Below, piece after piece: positions 33,238-46,235 of a stretch of 64,000 nucleotides of DNA (positions are counted from its first letter, which is position 1; the number at the start of each line of letters is the position of its first letter). Source of the DNA: Bufo bufo (taxonomy: Eukaryota; Chordata; Amphibia; Anura; Bufonidae); contig NC_053392.1 in assembly GCF_905171765.1 (NCBI RefSeq), forward strand, positions 34,011,748 through 34,075,747, in the 5' to 3' direction. The translations under genes and the position numbers were made by a program. The notes beneath the pieces were generated by a model. That model was given only the letters and a program-made list of their open reading frames with translations, was not told the origin of the DNA and ran no database searches.

Positions 33238-35369
33238 ATGGCAAAGGCAAAAAAACTCTCCCTTTTTGAACGTGGTCGGGTTGTTGAACTACATAAGCAG
33301 GGTCTCTCACAGCGCTGCATCGCTGCTGAGGTGGGACGCAGTAAGACAGTCATTTGGAATTTCTAAAATGATCCTGAGGGTTATGGAACAAAAAAGTCAA
33401 GTGGAAGACCCCAAAAAATTTCATCAGCACTGAGCCGGAGGACCCAATTGGCTGTCTGTCAAGACACTGGACGATCCTCGACCCAAATTAAGGCCCTTAC
33501 TGGTGCTGACTGCAGCCCATAACCATCAGACGGCATCTGAGACTGAAGGGCTTCAAAAACAAAAAACGTCTTCAAAGACCTCGTCTCCTTGAACGCCACA
33601 GAACTGCTCGTTTGGACTTTGCAAGAGAGCACCAAACATGGGACATTCAAAGGTGGAAGAAAGTTTTATTCTCTGATGAGAAAAAATGTAACCTTGATGG
33701 TCCTGATGGTTTCCAACATTACTGGCATGACAAGCAGATCCCACCTGAGATGTTTTCTACGCGCCACAGTGTAGGGGGCGCCATAATGGTCTGGGGTGCT
33801 TTTTCCTTCAGTGGAACAATGGAGCTTCGGGAAGTGCAGGGGCGTCAAACGGCCGCTGGCTATGTCCAGATGTTGCAGAGAGCATTCCTCTGAGGGCCCT
33901 CGTCTGTGTGGTAACGACTGGGTTCTTCAACAGGACAACGCTACAGTACACAATGCCCGCAGGACAAGGGACTTCTTCCAGGAGAATAACATCACTCTAT
34001 TGGCCCATCCTGCGTGTTCCCCTGATCTAAATCCAATTGAGAACCTTTGGGGATGGATGGCAAGGGAAGTTTACAAAAATGGACAACAGTTCCAGACAGT
34101 AGATGGCCTTCGTGCGGCCGTCTGTCACGGCCATGGCTATGACTGTGACTCCTTAACCGCATGCGGTTGCCTGCGGTTTGTATTTGGTTGTTCAACCACA
34201 GGTGAGGGCTGCTTGTGTGTTGCCTCACTTGTGGTTGCCGCGGGCAACAAGTGGTTGGAGACTGTCGCAGATAGCAGCCTGAGCTGGTGCTAGGCAGCTT
34301 GCGGCATCTTCATGCGGTTACACCTGGCTACCGCTTTGTTAGGTGTGTGTGTGTATTTATGTATGGTGTGCATTGTGTTTATGTTACGTGTGCACTGAGA
34401 CCTTTCCCTTCACTGTGGCTGCTCGCAGCAACGTTTTGTATAGTGTGTACATGTGGTGGCAGTGTCCCGGCCTTCTGGCTGACTCCCAGGACATGGTAGG
34501 CACCCATGTCGTTGCCTGCGGCAACAGCCACAGTGTGACTTTCGTTTTGACACTTCCCCTTTAAGTTGGTGTTTTCCCTTCCCTGTGGTTTTGGAAGGGT
34601 TAACTCCCTTTCTGTGTGTATGAGTCACGGGGTGTGTCTGATTGTGTGGGTGTGGCCGTGGCCATTTAGGCCTATATAGCCTTAGTGTTTGGCATGGCTC
34701 AGGAGGTTGCTTCAGCCATGCTTAGCTGGAGCAGCCTCCTGTGTTTACCAACTGCCAGTGAGAGCCACCCTTGTGGTTCATAAATATTATGTCACATTAA
34801 GTTTATGTTCATCTTTATGTGTGATGTCTATGTGATGGTCTGTTGGGATTTTCCTATGTTGTTTAGTGCAGCTTATGGATCTGGATTCCTGTTTGCACAG
34901 GGATCCAGTCAGCAAGGCTGTGGCAGGTAGGTGGAACTCGGATAGTTCACCTGCCATATCCATAAGTCTGTTTGTGTTTCCCTTTTCCCTGCAGCTTGGC
35001 CAGTGAGACCCCTGTTCCTCCGTGTCCAGTAGGAACAGGCCGTCTTACCTTGACTCCTAGTCCAGGGACCGGTCGGAGGGTGAGTTAGGGATCCGAGGTT
35101 CCTGCGCATGGGTCCTCCTACCTTTAAGGTCGGCCCATGCAGATAGGAGTTGGGGTCAGGTTAGGGACGCTGTAGGAGGTGACCTGCTCCCTAATCCTGT
35201 GGTCCTGGCCGAGCAGCCATAACATCATCTGGCATCGCACGGCTGAGGATTTCCCCCATCTTCAGCCGTGACACCGTCTTCACCACTTGGAGAAATGTTC
35301 CCACTCACCTCATGGAAACGCTTGCATCAAGCATGCCGAAACAATAACGGCGGAGCTACTCATTACTGA
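33238..35369 (+). pseudogene. Tc1-like transposase, broken by stops, frameshifts and an LTR
   Basis: The protein starts MAKAKKLSLFERGRVVELHK and continues QGLSQRCIAAEVGRSKTVIW, a typical Tc1 helix-turn-helix. A stop follows at about codon 42, and further breaks lie around 33520 and 33890. The catalytic region survives in pieces: [11 protein letters not shown] (first Asp), [22 protein letters not shown] (second Asp) and SPDLNPIENLWG (Glu). There are 34 residues between the second Asp and the Glu, so it belongs to the DD34E group, unlike the neighbour at 30622-31638. After GLRAAV the frame enters the LTR at 34123. The C terminus resumes after 35278 with [20 protein letters not shown]. It is clearly non-functional. 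Confidence 0.88.
34123..35273 (+). mobile_element. Solo LTR inserted in the Tc1-like transposase
   Basis: The 1151-bp insert begins TGTCACGGC and ends GCCGTGACA, flanked by an exact 5-bp duplication CCGTC (34118-34122 and 35274-35278). A GGGTTAACTCCC word, a GGTGTGGCC word and a CTATATAGCC TATA-like box (about 34673) follow in that order. The same order is seen in the minus-oriented LTR at 2837-3785. A short stem (CACGGCTGA...TCAGCCGTG) closes the right end. There are no gag, pol or env remnants. Confidence 0.75.
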
Positions 35370-35609
35370 GCTCCTGTTTGGAAGTTGGATTTCTGTTTTG
35401 GGGGGTTTAGTTTTTATTTGGAGGTGTGGTCCTAAACGTTTCAGTTTATTCGTTGTTTTCATTAAATTGAATGCTCAAAAAATGTTTTGTCTCACTCCCA
35501 TTTCTTCTTGTTGCATGTTGAAGCTCTACTTGGAACCTTGTTAAGATCCAGCCATGCTAAATAGGATTTTTTGCCATTTTTCAAGTGGTCCTAAACTTGA
35601 TCAGGACTG

Positions 35610-36119
35610 TATGTACACAATAAAATGCAGTGTGTGAACGAGGCCTTGCTCATGAGATACATGTCATTTTATGCGGAGAATATGTAAGCTTTGTCCCTGT
35701 GGATATGGACCTGCACATGTACAGCTTCCATCCTCCTGCAGAGCCTGACGTCTGGGTCTTAACACTAGATCTCTGAGGTATTTTGGGCCTCTGACATCAC
35801 AGATTTACTGGGCGCCGGCGTTACATACTATATATAGTCCCAGGAGCAGCGGACTGCAAGCACCGCGTGTTTCATTCATAGCGCGACCGCATGCATTCCT
35901 GGAAATGAGCTATCTAGATAGAAAGTACCAGCGACCCCACGTGTGGCCAATAGTCTTCCTGGTGAGAGGTCTGTATTGTGTATGAAGACTTACTCAGTGC
36001 GCGGTATAAGGGACCAAGAGGTGTTGTCATAGCCTCATATCCAGCTGCCTATGGGCAAGATCTACCACAGGTATAGTACACAACTATAGTGCCAGTGTCA
36101 CACACTGTTCCTCAACTTC
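35610..36119. other. Intron 4 sequence, no gene seen
   Basis: Unique-looking sequence with a few short palindromes, for example ACTATATATAGT (35828-35839). No coding or element signature is recognised. Confidence 0.45.
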
Positions 36120-39100
36120 TACATAGCAGACAGTATTATAGTATATTCCTGTACATAGGAGCAGTATTATAGTATATTCCTGTACATAGGAGCAGTATTA
36201 TAGTAGTTATATTCTTGTACATAGGAGCAGTATTATAGTAGTTATATTCTTGTACATAGGAGCAGTATTAGAGTAGTTATATTCCTGTACATAGGAGGCA
36301 GTATTATAGTAGTTATATTCTTGTACATAGGAGCAGTATTATAGTAGTTATATTCCTGTACATAGGAGCAGTATTATAGTAGTTATATTCTTGTACATAG
36401 GAGCAGTATTATAGTAGTTATATTCTTGTACATAGGAGCAGTATTATAGTAGTTATATTCCTGTACATAGAGGCAGTATTATAGTAGTTATATTCCTGTA
36501 CATAGGAGCAGTATTATTATAGTATATTCCTGTACATAGGAGCAGTATTATAGTAGTTATATTCTTGTACATAGGAGGCAGTATTATAGTAGTTATATTC
36601 TTGTACATAGGAGCAGTATTATAGTAGTTATATTCCTGTACATATGAGCAGTATTATAGTAGTTATATTCCTGTACATAGAGGCAGTATTATAGTAGTTA
36701 TATTCTTGTACATAGGAGTCAGTATTATAGTAGTTATATTCCTGTACATAGGAGCAGTATTATAGTAGTTATATTCTTGTACATAGGAGCAGTATTATAG
36801 CAGTTATATTCTTGTACATAGGAGCAGTATTATAGCAGTTATATTCTTGTACATAGGAGCAGTATTATAGCAGTTATATTCTTGTACATAGGAGCAGTAT
36901 TATAGTAGTTATATTCCTGTACATAGGAGCAGTATTATAGTAGTTATATTCTTGTACATAGGAGCAGTATTATAGTAGTTATATTGTTGTACATAGGAGC
37001 AGTATTATAGTAGTTATACTCTTGTACATAGGAGCAGTATTATAGTAGTTATACTCTTGTACATAGGAGCAGTATTATAGTAGTTATATTCTTGTACATA
37101 GGAGCAGTATTATAGTAGTTATATTCTTGTATATAGGAGCGGTATTATAGTAGTTATATTCCTGTACATAGGAGCAGTATTATAGTAGTTATATTCTTGT
37201 ACATAGGAGACAGTATTATAGTAGTTATATTCTTGTACATAGGAGCAGTATTATAGTAGTTATATTCTTGTACATAGGAGCAGTATTATTGTAGTTAGAT
37301 TCTTGTACATAGGAGCAGTATTATAGTAGTTAGATTCTTGTATATAGGAGCGGTATTATAGTAGTTATATTCTTGTACATAGGAGCAGTATTATAGTAGT
37401 TATATTCTTGTATATAGGAGCGGTATTATAGTAGTTATATTCCTGTACATAGGAGCAGTATTATAGTATTTATATTCTTGTACATAGGAGCAGTATTATA
37501 GTAGTTATATTCTTGTACATAGAGGCAGTATTATAGTAGTTATATTCTTGTACATAGGAGCAGTATTATAGTAGTTATATTCTTGTACATAGGAGGTAGT
37601 ATTATAGTAGTTATATTCTTGTACATAGGAGGTAGTATTATAGTAGTTATATTCTTGTACATAGGAGCAGTATTATAGTAGTTATATTCTTGTACATAGG
37701 AGACAGTATTATAGTAGTTATATTCCTGTACATAGGAACAGTATTATAGTAGTTATATTATTGTACATAGGAGCAGTATTATAGTAGTTATATTCCTGTA
37801 CATAGGAGCAGTATTATAGTAGTTATATTCTTGTACATAGGAGCAGTATTATAGTAGGTATATTCTTGTACATAGGAGCAGTATTATAGTAGGTATATTC
37901 TTGTACATAGGAGCAGTATTATAGTAGTTATATTCTTGTACATAGGAGCAGTATTATAGCAGTTATATCCTTGTACATAGGAGCAGTATTATAGTAGTTA
38001 TATCCTTGTACATAGGAGCAGTATTATAGTAGTTATATTCTAGTACATAGGAGCAGTATTATAGTAGTTATATTCTTGTACATAGGAGCAGTATTATAGT
38101 AGTTATATTATTGTACATAGGAGCAGTATTATAGTAGTTATATTCTTGTACATAGGAGGCAGTATTATAGTAGTTATATTCTTGTACATAGGAGGCAGTA
38201 TTATAGTAGTTATATTGTTGTACATAGGAGGCAGTATTATAGTAGTTATATTCTTGTACATAGGAGCAGTATTATAGTAGTTATATTCTTGTACATAGGA
38301 GCAGTATTATAGTAGTTATATTCTTGTACATAGGAGGCAGTAATATAGTAGTTATATTCTTGTACATAGGAGCAGTATTATAGTAGTTATATTCTTGTAC
38401 ATAGGAGCAGTATTATAGTAGTTATATTCCTGTACATAGGAGCAGTATTATTGTAGCTATATTCCTGTACATAGGAGCAGTATTACAGTAGTTATATTCT
38501 TGTACATAGGAGCAGTATTATAGTAGTTATATTCTTGTACATAGGAGCAGTATTATAGTAGTTATATTCTTGTACATAGGAGCAGTATTATAGTAGTTAT
38601 ATTCTTGTACATAGGAGGCAGTAATATAGTAGTTATATTCTTGTACATAGGAGCAGTATTATAGTAGTTATATTCTTGTACATAGGAGCAGTATTATAGT
38701 AGTTATATTCCTGTACATAGGAGCAGTATTATAGTAGTTATATTCTTGTACATAGGAGCAGTATTATAGTAGTTATATTCTTGTACATAGGAGCGGTATT
38801 ATAGTAGTTATATTCTTGTACATAGGAGGCAGTATTATAGTAGTTATATTCTTGTACATAGGAGCAGTATTATAGCAGTTATATTCTTGTACATAGGAGC
38901 AGTATTATAGTAGTTATATTCTTGTATATAGGGGCAGTATTATAGTAGTTATATTCTTGTACATAGGAGCAGTATTATAGTAGTTATATCCTTGTACATA
39001 GGAGGCAGTATTATAGTAGTTATATTCTTGTACATAGAAGGCAGTATTATAGTAGTTATATTCTTGTACATAGGAGCAGTAATATAGCAGTTATATTCTT

Positions 39101-40235
39101 GTACATAGGAGCAGTATTATAGCAGTTATATTCTTGTACATAGGAGCAGTATTATAGTAGTTATATTCTTGTACATAGGAGTAGTATTATAGTAGTTATA
39201 TTCTTGTACATAGGAGCAGTATTATAGTAGTTATATTCCTGTACATAGGAGCAGTATTATAGTAGTTATATTCTTGTACATAGGAGGCAGTATTATAGTA
39301 GTTATATTCTTGTACATAGGAGCAGTATTATAGCAGTTATATTCTTGTACATAGGAGCAGTATTATAGTAGTTATATTCTTGTACATAGGAGCAGTATTA
39401 TAGTAGTTATATTCCTGTACAAAGGGGCAGTATTATAGTAGTTATATTCTTGTACATAGGAGGCAGTATTATAGTAGTTATATTCTTGTACATAGGAGCA
39501 GTATTATAGCAGTTATATTCTTGTACATAGGAGCAGTATTATAGTAGTTATATTCTTGTACATAGGAGCAGTATTATAGTAGTTATATTCCTGTACAAAG
39601 GGGCAGTATTATAGTAGTTATATTCTTGTACATAGGAGTAGTATTATAGTAGTTATATTCTTGTACATAGGAGGCAGTATTATAGTAGTTATATTCTTGT
39701 ACATAGGAGGCAGTATTATAGTAGTTATATTCTTGTACATAGTGAGCAGTATTATAGTAGTTATATTCTTGTACATAGGAGCAGTAATATAGTAGTTATA
39801 TTCTTGTACATAGGAGCAGTATTATAGTAGTTATATTCTTGTACATAGGAGCAGTATTATAGTAGTTATATTCTTGTACATAGTGAGCAGTATTATAGTA
39901 GTTATATTCTTGTACATAGGAGCAGTATTATAGTAGTTATATTCTTGTACATAGGAGCAGTATTATAGTAGTTATATTTTTGTACATAGGAGGCAGTATT
40001 ATAGTAGTTATATTCTTGTACATAGGAGCAGTATTATAGTAGTTATATTCTTGTACATAGGAGCAGTATTATAGTAGTTATATTCTTGTACATAGGAGGC
40101 AGTATTATAGTAGTTATATTCTTGTACATAGGAGCAGTATTATAGTAGTTATATTCTTGTACATAGGAGCAGTATTATAGTAGTTATATTCTTGTACATA
40201 GGAGCAGTATTATAATAGTTATAATCTTGTACATA
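36120..40235. repeat. 35-bp minisatellite, segment 1
   Basis: About 116 units of 35-36 bp based on CAGTATTATAGTAGTTATAT followed by TCTTGTACATAGGAG. Common variants are an extra G (GGAGGCAG), CCTGTACATAGG, ATAGCAG and TAATATAG. Two further segments of the same array lie at 46334-50505 and 54612-56572, separated by LINE insertions. Together they total about 10 kb. Confidence 0.97.
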
Positions 40236-40540
40236 AGCAGTTATATCGTACCCCTTAATCAGTATTTTGTGGAAGCAGGTATATAGAACCCCTTAATCGA
40301 TATTTGGTAGAAGCAGGTATATCGCATCCCTTAATCAGTAATTTGTTGAAGCCGGTGTATCGCAGGCCTCAATCAATATTTGGTGGAAGCAGGTATATCG
40401 CACACCTCAGTCAGTATTTTGCGGAAGTAGGTATATTGCACCCCTTAATCAGTATTTTGTGGAAACAGGTATATCGAACCCCTTAATCAGTTTTTTTGGG
40501 GGCAACAGGTATATCACACCCGTTGCAAATATATACCTGC
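40236..40540. repeat. Degenerate ~44-bp repeats
   Basis: About six diverged units share CCCCTTAATCAGTATTTTGT followed by GGAAGCAGGTATATCG. They start with no gap after the 35-bp array and share AGCAGTTATAT/AGCAGGTATAT, so they may be a derived form of it. Confidence 0.75.
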
Positions 40541-40905
40541 AGTATCACAGCAGAACCGCACACAACTGCCGCACAATACAAATGCAATATAATATACTTT
40601 CTATGTTAGAAAGTACATTATAATTATATCACACCTATCGATAGTACATGTATACCAGTCCTTATAAGGACTTTTGTGGCCCTATTAGCTAGCGTTTGGT
40701 GTCCTTAACAGTCTGTCCCTGCTCCACAAAGCAACCTCTACCTATACTGGCAAAACACAGAATGTAAAATGACTGCCACATCGGGTTCTATGATAGGGTG
40801 GAGGTGTGTCCATGTGCTGAAATTGGCTGTCCTGTCCCACCTGATGGATGTGTCATGGGGCAAAGTTCGCAGCGAAACGACCGCCGGGCGAACTGCAAGG
40901 CCATC
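40541..40905. other. Intron 4 sequence between arrays and the Tx1-like LINE
   Basis: Includes AGTTCGCAGCGAAACGACCG then CCGGGCGAACTGCA (40864-40897), a palindromic GTTCGC...GCGAAC word that resembles part of a MITE. No gene is seen. Confidence 0.4.
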
Positions 40906-43600
40906 TCTACTGGTCAAGTCCAACAACATATCTCCCACACCTCAGAGCTTTACATCTCTCAAACATCTCCCTTATCGAGATGACTGCTCCAGAGATGTTC
41001 CGCCCTTTTACTGTGCCGAACTGACAGCCTGCCAACAGTGCCCGGGACAAACAGACTAATCTACAAAACAGAATTTTTGCCAGAATCTTCCTGTCGACAT
41101 TCAAGAGGGAAATTGGCCTCCAGTTCTTGATGTCACTAGGCTCCTTACCTTTAGACAGCAGAATTAACGAGGACACCCTCATGGATGGAGGCATCAGGTG
41201 ATTTCCTAGACCATTTTTGTACACGTCCACGAGGATTGGAGCCAAGAGGTCTCTGAACTTCTTATAAAATTCTGCTGTTATACCACCTGGACCTGGTGCC
41301 TTCTTTAGATGTAATGGCCACTTTAACCTCCTCCACCGTCAATTCTGCTGTTAAAGGAGAAAAGTCCACATTATTAGTATCAGGTCCTGGAGTTGCCTCC
41401 AAGAATTGAGTCATCTTATCTTTATCCAAAGCCTTCCTCTGAAATAAGTCAGTATAGTAAGATCTCACCACCCCCAGGATACCCTCCCGAGATTCTTGCA
41501 AAACGCCCTGGGAGTCAGTGAGACCTGTGACCACTTTGTTCGCCACACGCTCCCGGCAGTTTTCAAACGGATCAGGTGACCCTAAGGTCCCCTAATCCCG
41601 TTCCAGAACCAGGTAGGTGTACCTGCTGTACTGATGCGGCCTTATCTCAGATTTCAGTCAGTTTATCTTTTGTTGGTCTCCCCCCATATGCCGACTAGAG
41701 TGACTCCAATTCTTTCCTAGCAGCTTGACTGGCTATACTTACTCTTCCCTTTCTTAAATGACAGTCTACTTAAGAGGGATCTGATCTCCTCCTTGACGTC
41801 CTCCCACCAGTCAGCCATGTTGTCATAATAGTCCACTCTCTCTAGTAGATGCTGAAAAAGAGAGTGGACGACTCTCTAAACATAAGGGTCTTTCAAGAGA
41901 CTGGAGTTAAGTCTTCATAGCCCCCTACCAACATCAGGACGCTTAGTGGCCCCTAAGCAGAAAGACAAGGCCAAGTGGTCAGAGATCGGGATGATTTTCT
42001 CACACATCCCACTAACCACTTCTGTAGGGTTTACAAAAGCCATATCAATGCGACTACTTCTGTCAGCACAGGAGTATGTAAATGTTGGCTTTTTCCCATC
42101 CTGTGTGAACACATCACTGAGGCCTGCCTGCTAGATCATGCTATTTAGGACTTTGGAGTCCCTGGTCACTGCTCGGCCAGAGGATCTGTCACCCGATGTC
42201 CTAGTGACATTGAAATCTCCAGCCAACACCACTGGGACAGAGGTAAAAAGATACTGCTTAACCTCATTAAATAACTGGATCCTTTCCACCACTGACTGTG
42301 GGCGATAGATATTAATAAGCCAGAGTCTTCTACCATGGATTGTGACCTCCAGGACCCATAATAACTTCTGCCAGTCTATGTACAGTCACATCATTGGTGG
42401 TGGACAATATAGCAACCCCGGCATAAGGCTCCACAACTAGCGACCAGAAAGAAGGACCGGACTGCAATTCCCTCTCAGCTTCACGTAGAAGTCCTGATGT
42501 GGTCAGACGCGTCTCCTGCAAGAAGATGACATCTGCATTAGGGTTGTTTCGATACCCACATTTATATTCGGTTTCGATACCATGAAAAAGTATTGCGATA
42601 CTCGATACCATTCGATACCACGCGAAAAAAATAACATGCCAAAAAAATCTGTTTGCATTCCGCATTTTATGGAACGTCCGGCCCATAATCAAACAGTCCT
42701 ATCCTAAAAAAAATTGGCGAATAGTGTAGTTTTTCTTTTCTTTTTTTTTTTCTTTTACGGTGTTCACCGCATAGGAGATATTTTTAAATATTTTAATAGT
42801 TTGGAATTTCCGGACGTGGCGATATGTAATATTTTATTTATTTTTTTGTTTATATATTTTATATGTAAAATTTTGAAAGGGGGTGATTTATACTTGGTGT
42901 GTTTTTTTTTTTTTTTTTAACTTTTTTACAGTTTATTTAATAACTATTTACCCCTTAGGGGTAGAACCTGGGATCTTTTAATCCATTGTCCTATTCACCC
43001 TGATAGAGCTCTATCAGGGTGAATAGAACTTCACACTCTCCCTGCTGCCCTGTGCATAATACACACGGAAGCAGAGAGATTACCATGGCAGCCAGGGCTT
43101 CAGTAGCGTCCTGGCTGCCATGGTAACTGATCAGAGGGGTTAACTGCCGCGGATCGCAGCGTCCTGTCAGAGGCAGGGTACCGGCAATGTGTTTCTGCCT
43201 CCGGCTGTAGTTGTATATTGAACGTTAATTATCATTGGTGGCGCAGTGGCCACAGCCCCTCCCCTCCTCCTCCCCTCTGCGCTCTCATTGGTGGCAGCAC
43301 AGGGGGAGGGAGAGACTGCTTCCTTCTTCCCGTGCTGCTGAGGGAACATGGAGCACGCTGAGAGCTGCGCGGCCATGTTCTCTGATACTGGGCTGTGCAG
43401 TAGCACAGCCTAGTATCTATAAAAGGCAAATCCTGGTGTCGTATCGATACTGGGCTAAAAGTATCAATTGGGTATCGAAAGTTAGATACCCAAAACAACC
43501 CTAATCTGCATCTAGAGATCTCAGGTGGTCATACACTATGTGCCTTGTCTTTCTTACTTTAATACTATTTACATTGCTGGAAAGCACTTTTAAAGAGAAC
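40906..43600 (-). pseudogene. Tx1-like ORF2 (endonuclease and partial RT), broken
   Basis: The endonuclease starts near 43590 with LSSNVNSIK. It continues after the MITE insertion with ADVIFLQETRLTT (catalytic Glu), PYAGVAILST, then RIDMAFVNPTE and ISDHLALSF (Asp-His pair). The RT part begins in the frame 40907-41245 with KNGLGNHLMPPSMRVSSLIL then DIKNWRPISLLNVDRKILAK, the usual RT motifs 0-2. Nothing after VVGLDQ is left, so motif A onward is lost. Stops and frame changes occur between 41250 and 42330. The normal role would be target-primed reverse transcription. Confidence 0.8.
42539..43503. mobile_element. hAT-type MITE inserted in the LINE endonuclease
   Basis: Ends TAGGGTTGTTTCGATAC and, inverted, TAGGGTTGTTTTGGGTATC are flanked by a perfect 8-bp duplication ATCTGCAT (42531-42538 and 43504-43511), which is diagnostic of hAT-like insertion. 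Subterminal ATCGATACC/GGTATCGA words repeat inward at both ends. The 965-bp element has no transposase. Its middle (43020-43140) holds its own inverted repeats such as CCATGGCAGCCAGG and CCTGGCTGCCATGG. Removing it and one duplication restores the LINE reading through LRSLDADVIFLQ. Confidence 0.9.
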
Positions 43601-43989
43601 CCGGCCTTAATCACACAACACAAAAGGAAGAGCAGCGAGGTAATACCCATCATCATAGATCGGAGTCACCCTGCTTACCACCCGTCTCCATGTCTGATTC
43701 TACCTGGGAGTCTACAGCATAGGGTTTCTTTTTGGTCGGGGGATCCTCAGTGTCCTCTTTACATTCATCATCTATTTTCTTCAGTTCTCACTCATAATCT
43801 CCCTCAGACTCTGACAGGACCCCGTATCTGTTGGATATGACCATTACCTGTGACCCTTTATGGACTTTCTTCCTGACCCTCTCGGCCATGCTGTGCTCTC
43901 TCTCAGGCTTACGGGAGGACTTGTCTTTTTTTCCTCCTCTTGTTATTTTTGCTTTCCTCAAATACTACTGGTGATGAAGAAGAAGAAGC

Positions 43990-46235
43990 TACCTCTGACT
44001 ATTGCTGACCCTCAGGGACAACCTCCATACTCCCCTGTGCAGTATCTGGGACCTCATGTTCTGGAGCTGCAGTACCTGATCCCTGCTGAGCTTCTTGTCT
44101 GGTCAGAATGGACCTTGACATTAAGGCCTCCTCCTCTACAGCATCTGCCTCCAACAATTCCTCATCAGGAAGCTCCGCACAGTCCCTGTGAGGGTGACCC
44201 ATGGTGCCACATAGATTACATTTGATGTTCTGACAATTTGCACCTATGTGGCCGACCTCACCACACAGATTGCACTTGACCACAGTGCACACACTCGCGA
44301 CATGACCGGCTCTGCTACACTTAAAACACTTCCTTGGCTGACCTGGGTAGAAGCAGACGCTTTTCTCTCTGCCAATGAAGGAGTTTGGTAGATGCCACGT
44401 GACATTATTATGCTGGCGCAGCTTCACCAAAACCTTCCACCCTCCAGTCCAGATACCATCATTATCTCTGTTCTTGGTGAGATCAGAGACCATGTCACAG
44501 TGCCTCCTGAGCCACACCACAATATCTTGGGGAGGGACGGCTTCATTCCAGAAGATGATATTAACCGTGATGGTACCTGGCCTGGATATTGGAATAAAAA
44601 TAAACTTACCCCAATCTTCAGTGTCTCTGAACTTGGGGAAATTAGCCCAAAATCTATCCAGATTAGACATGAGCTTGAATCTGGCGTCCTAGCCCTGTCT
44701 ATCTGGTAGATTAATGACTGCCAAGATGTCCGCTGGCACAAACCCCATCTGACGACACAGGAGTTCCCGGACCACAAGCCTCCGATCTGGGAGGTCTTTG
44801 GAGCCTCGATGTTTGAATCTCACTACATTCCTCCTTTAAAAGGCCTGACCTGCATAATGAGCGCCGGAGGAAAAAGATGGAGTGTCGCGGCTCCAGGCAT
44901 TACTGGGGGGGACCTTACGGGGTTCAGGGTCCTGACTTATTGGGGGAATGTCTGCACTAGGGGGGCCACTCACACCTTCTGTGCTTGAGGGTAAAGGTGG
45001 AAAATCACCCTCATTACTCTGTGGAGATTCCTCCAGCCTGTCCACCTCTATGCCATCCTCAGATATCTCCCATACAGACACTGACCCCTCAGGTACATGT
45101 CCACCATCACCCCCAGTCTCTGCCCCAGCAGTAGAGATCTGCTCTGCCACCCCATCACCTGGATGTACGGATACATGTCCATTGTCTTGCTGCTGATGTG
45201 CTGTGCCTCCTGGGACTTGTAGTGCTGGTGTCTGAGGTCCATGCGTCTCCTCAGGAACATCTGCAGTTTCTATTGGCCGCTGTTGCACACTGTCCTGTTT
45301 ATGGATCTCTTCTTTTTGAAAGGAGAACTTTGCAGCTTGCAGCACAGGTCTTGTCGCCTGCTGGGCCTCCTCAGGGATAATGCTGGAAAATCCAGATTCA
45401 AAGCTCAATCCATGGATGGCAAAACGCTTCTGGTTTCTGTAAGATTCAGCAAGTGGTCCCATCCTGTCCAGGACAGTGTCCATCTGCTTCACCAGGTCAC
45501 CAAGTTCCAAGCTGAGTGCATGTAGCTTACGGTCGTACGCGGCTGCACAGTTTGGGTTTGCAGTCTTCAGCTTGTACACACAATCTCCATTTGCAGCATC
45601 TGTTTGTGTCCCTTCAGCTCCTCCATGTTCCTCACCAGGGCAGGGATCTCCTCTGCTAGCTGCAGCTCAGGTGCACGGGTCTCTCTCGTTTGGTGTCCAG
45701 TCTTGGGCAGCTTCTCAGGCTGTTTGAACTCAGCAGACCTGGAGACTCCATGAGATTTCTCTGCAGATCTCTCTTGCACCACATCCTTAGATCTTTCTGC
45801 ATTTTGGCTGCTGCCACCTCCAGACTGAGACCTGGTACGGCCTAAGCATGCCACCACCTCACCCTGCTGCAGGTTCTGCTGTAATGTCAGCCTCCCCAGA
45901 GATGTCCTCCGCTGCCTGTGTGCTGGAGGGGTGAGCTGCACACCTGATGCATGTGCTGCGTCCTGTCTCGCCTCCTGTGCACCCTGCAGGTTTGGATTTC
46001 CACTTTTCATAGAAGATGCCTTTTGGGAGTCACTGTACTGTGCTGGACGCTGCAGGCCTGGGCTGGAAGTCTGCTTCTCTGCACCTTTCTTAGGTGCACT
46101 CATTGCTGCTGAATCTTTCTTTTCTGCTGGAACCACAAGCGTTTCTCAATCTTTCTTACTTGCACTTAATGCACTGGTATTTCTTCCATTCTGGTCATTT
46201 CTTGTCACAGGATTCACTTTTGGACTTGTATCCAT
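43990..46235 (-). pseudogene. Tx1-like ORF1 with three zinc knuckles, broken
   Basis: The ORF starts probably at 46235 with MDTSPKVNPVTRN. An in-frame stop follows about 30 codons in (SASKKD then stop). Further on come a Gln/Ser-rich part, a region with LHALSLELGDLVKQMDTVLD likely to form a coiled coil, a Pro-rich linker, and then WANFPKFRDTEDWGKFIFIP leading to the zinc knuckles. These are CFKCSRAGHVASVC, CNLCGEVGHIGANC and CNLCGTMGHPHRDC, all CCHC type. A frameshift lies near 45570 and stops near 44670-44840. ORF1 proteins of this kind bind LINE RNA and carry it to the nucleus. Confidence 0.8.

Larger units (their letters stand above)
32954..35609 (+). mobile_element. Tc1-like transposon (DD34E), inactivated and split by an LTR
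   Basis: Ends CAGTCCTGATCAAAAGTTTA and, inverted, CAGTCCTGATCAAGTTTAGG lie next to TA on both sides. The inverted repeats extend about 200 bases (for example TTCCAAGTAGAGCTTCAACA is mirrored near 35517) and include inner copies of AAGTTTAGGACCAC, an IR/DR layout. The transposase on the plus strand has several stops and frameshifts. A solo LTR (34123-35273) interrupts it near the end. Without the LTR the element is about 1.5 kb, the normal Tc1 size. Confidence 0.9.

Noticed and set aside
36120..40235. CRISPR-like look of short regular repeats
   Set aside because: Units are contiguous without unique spacers, and the genome is a vertebrate with spliced genes.
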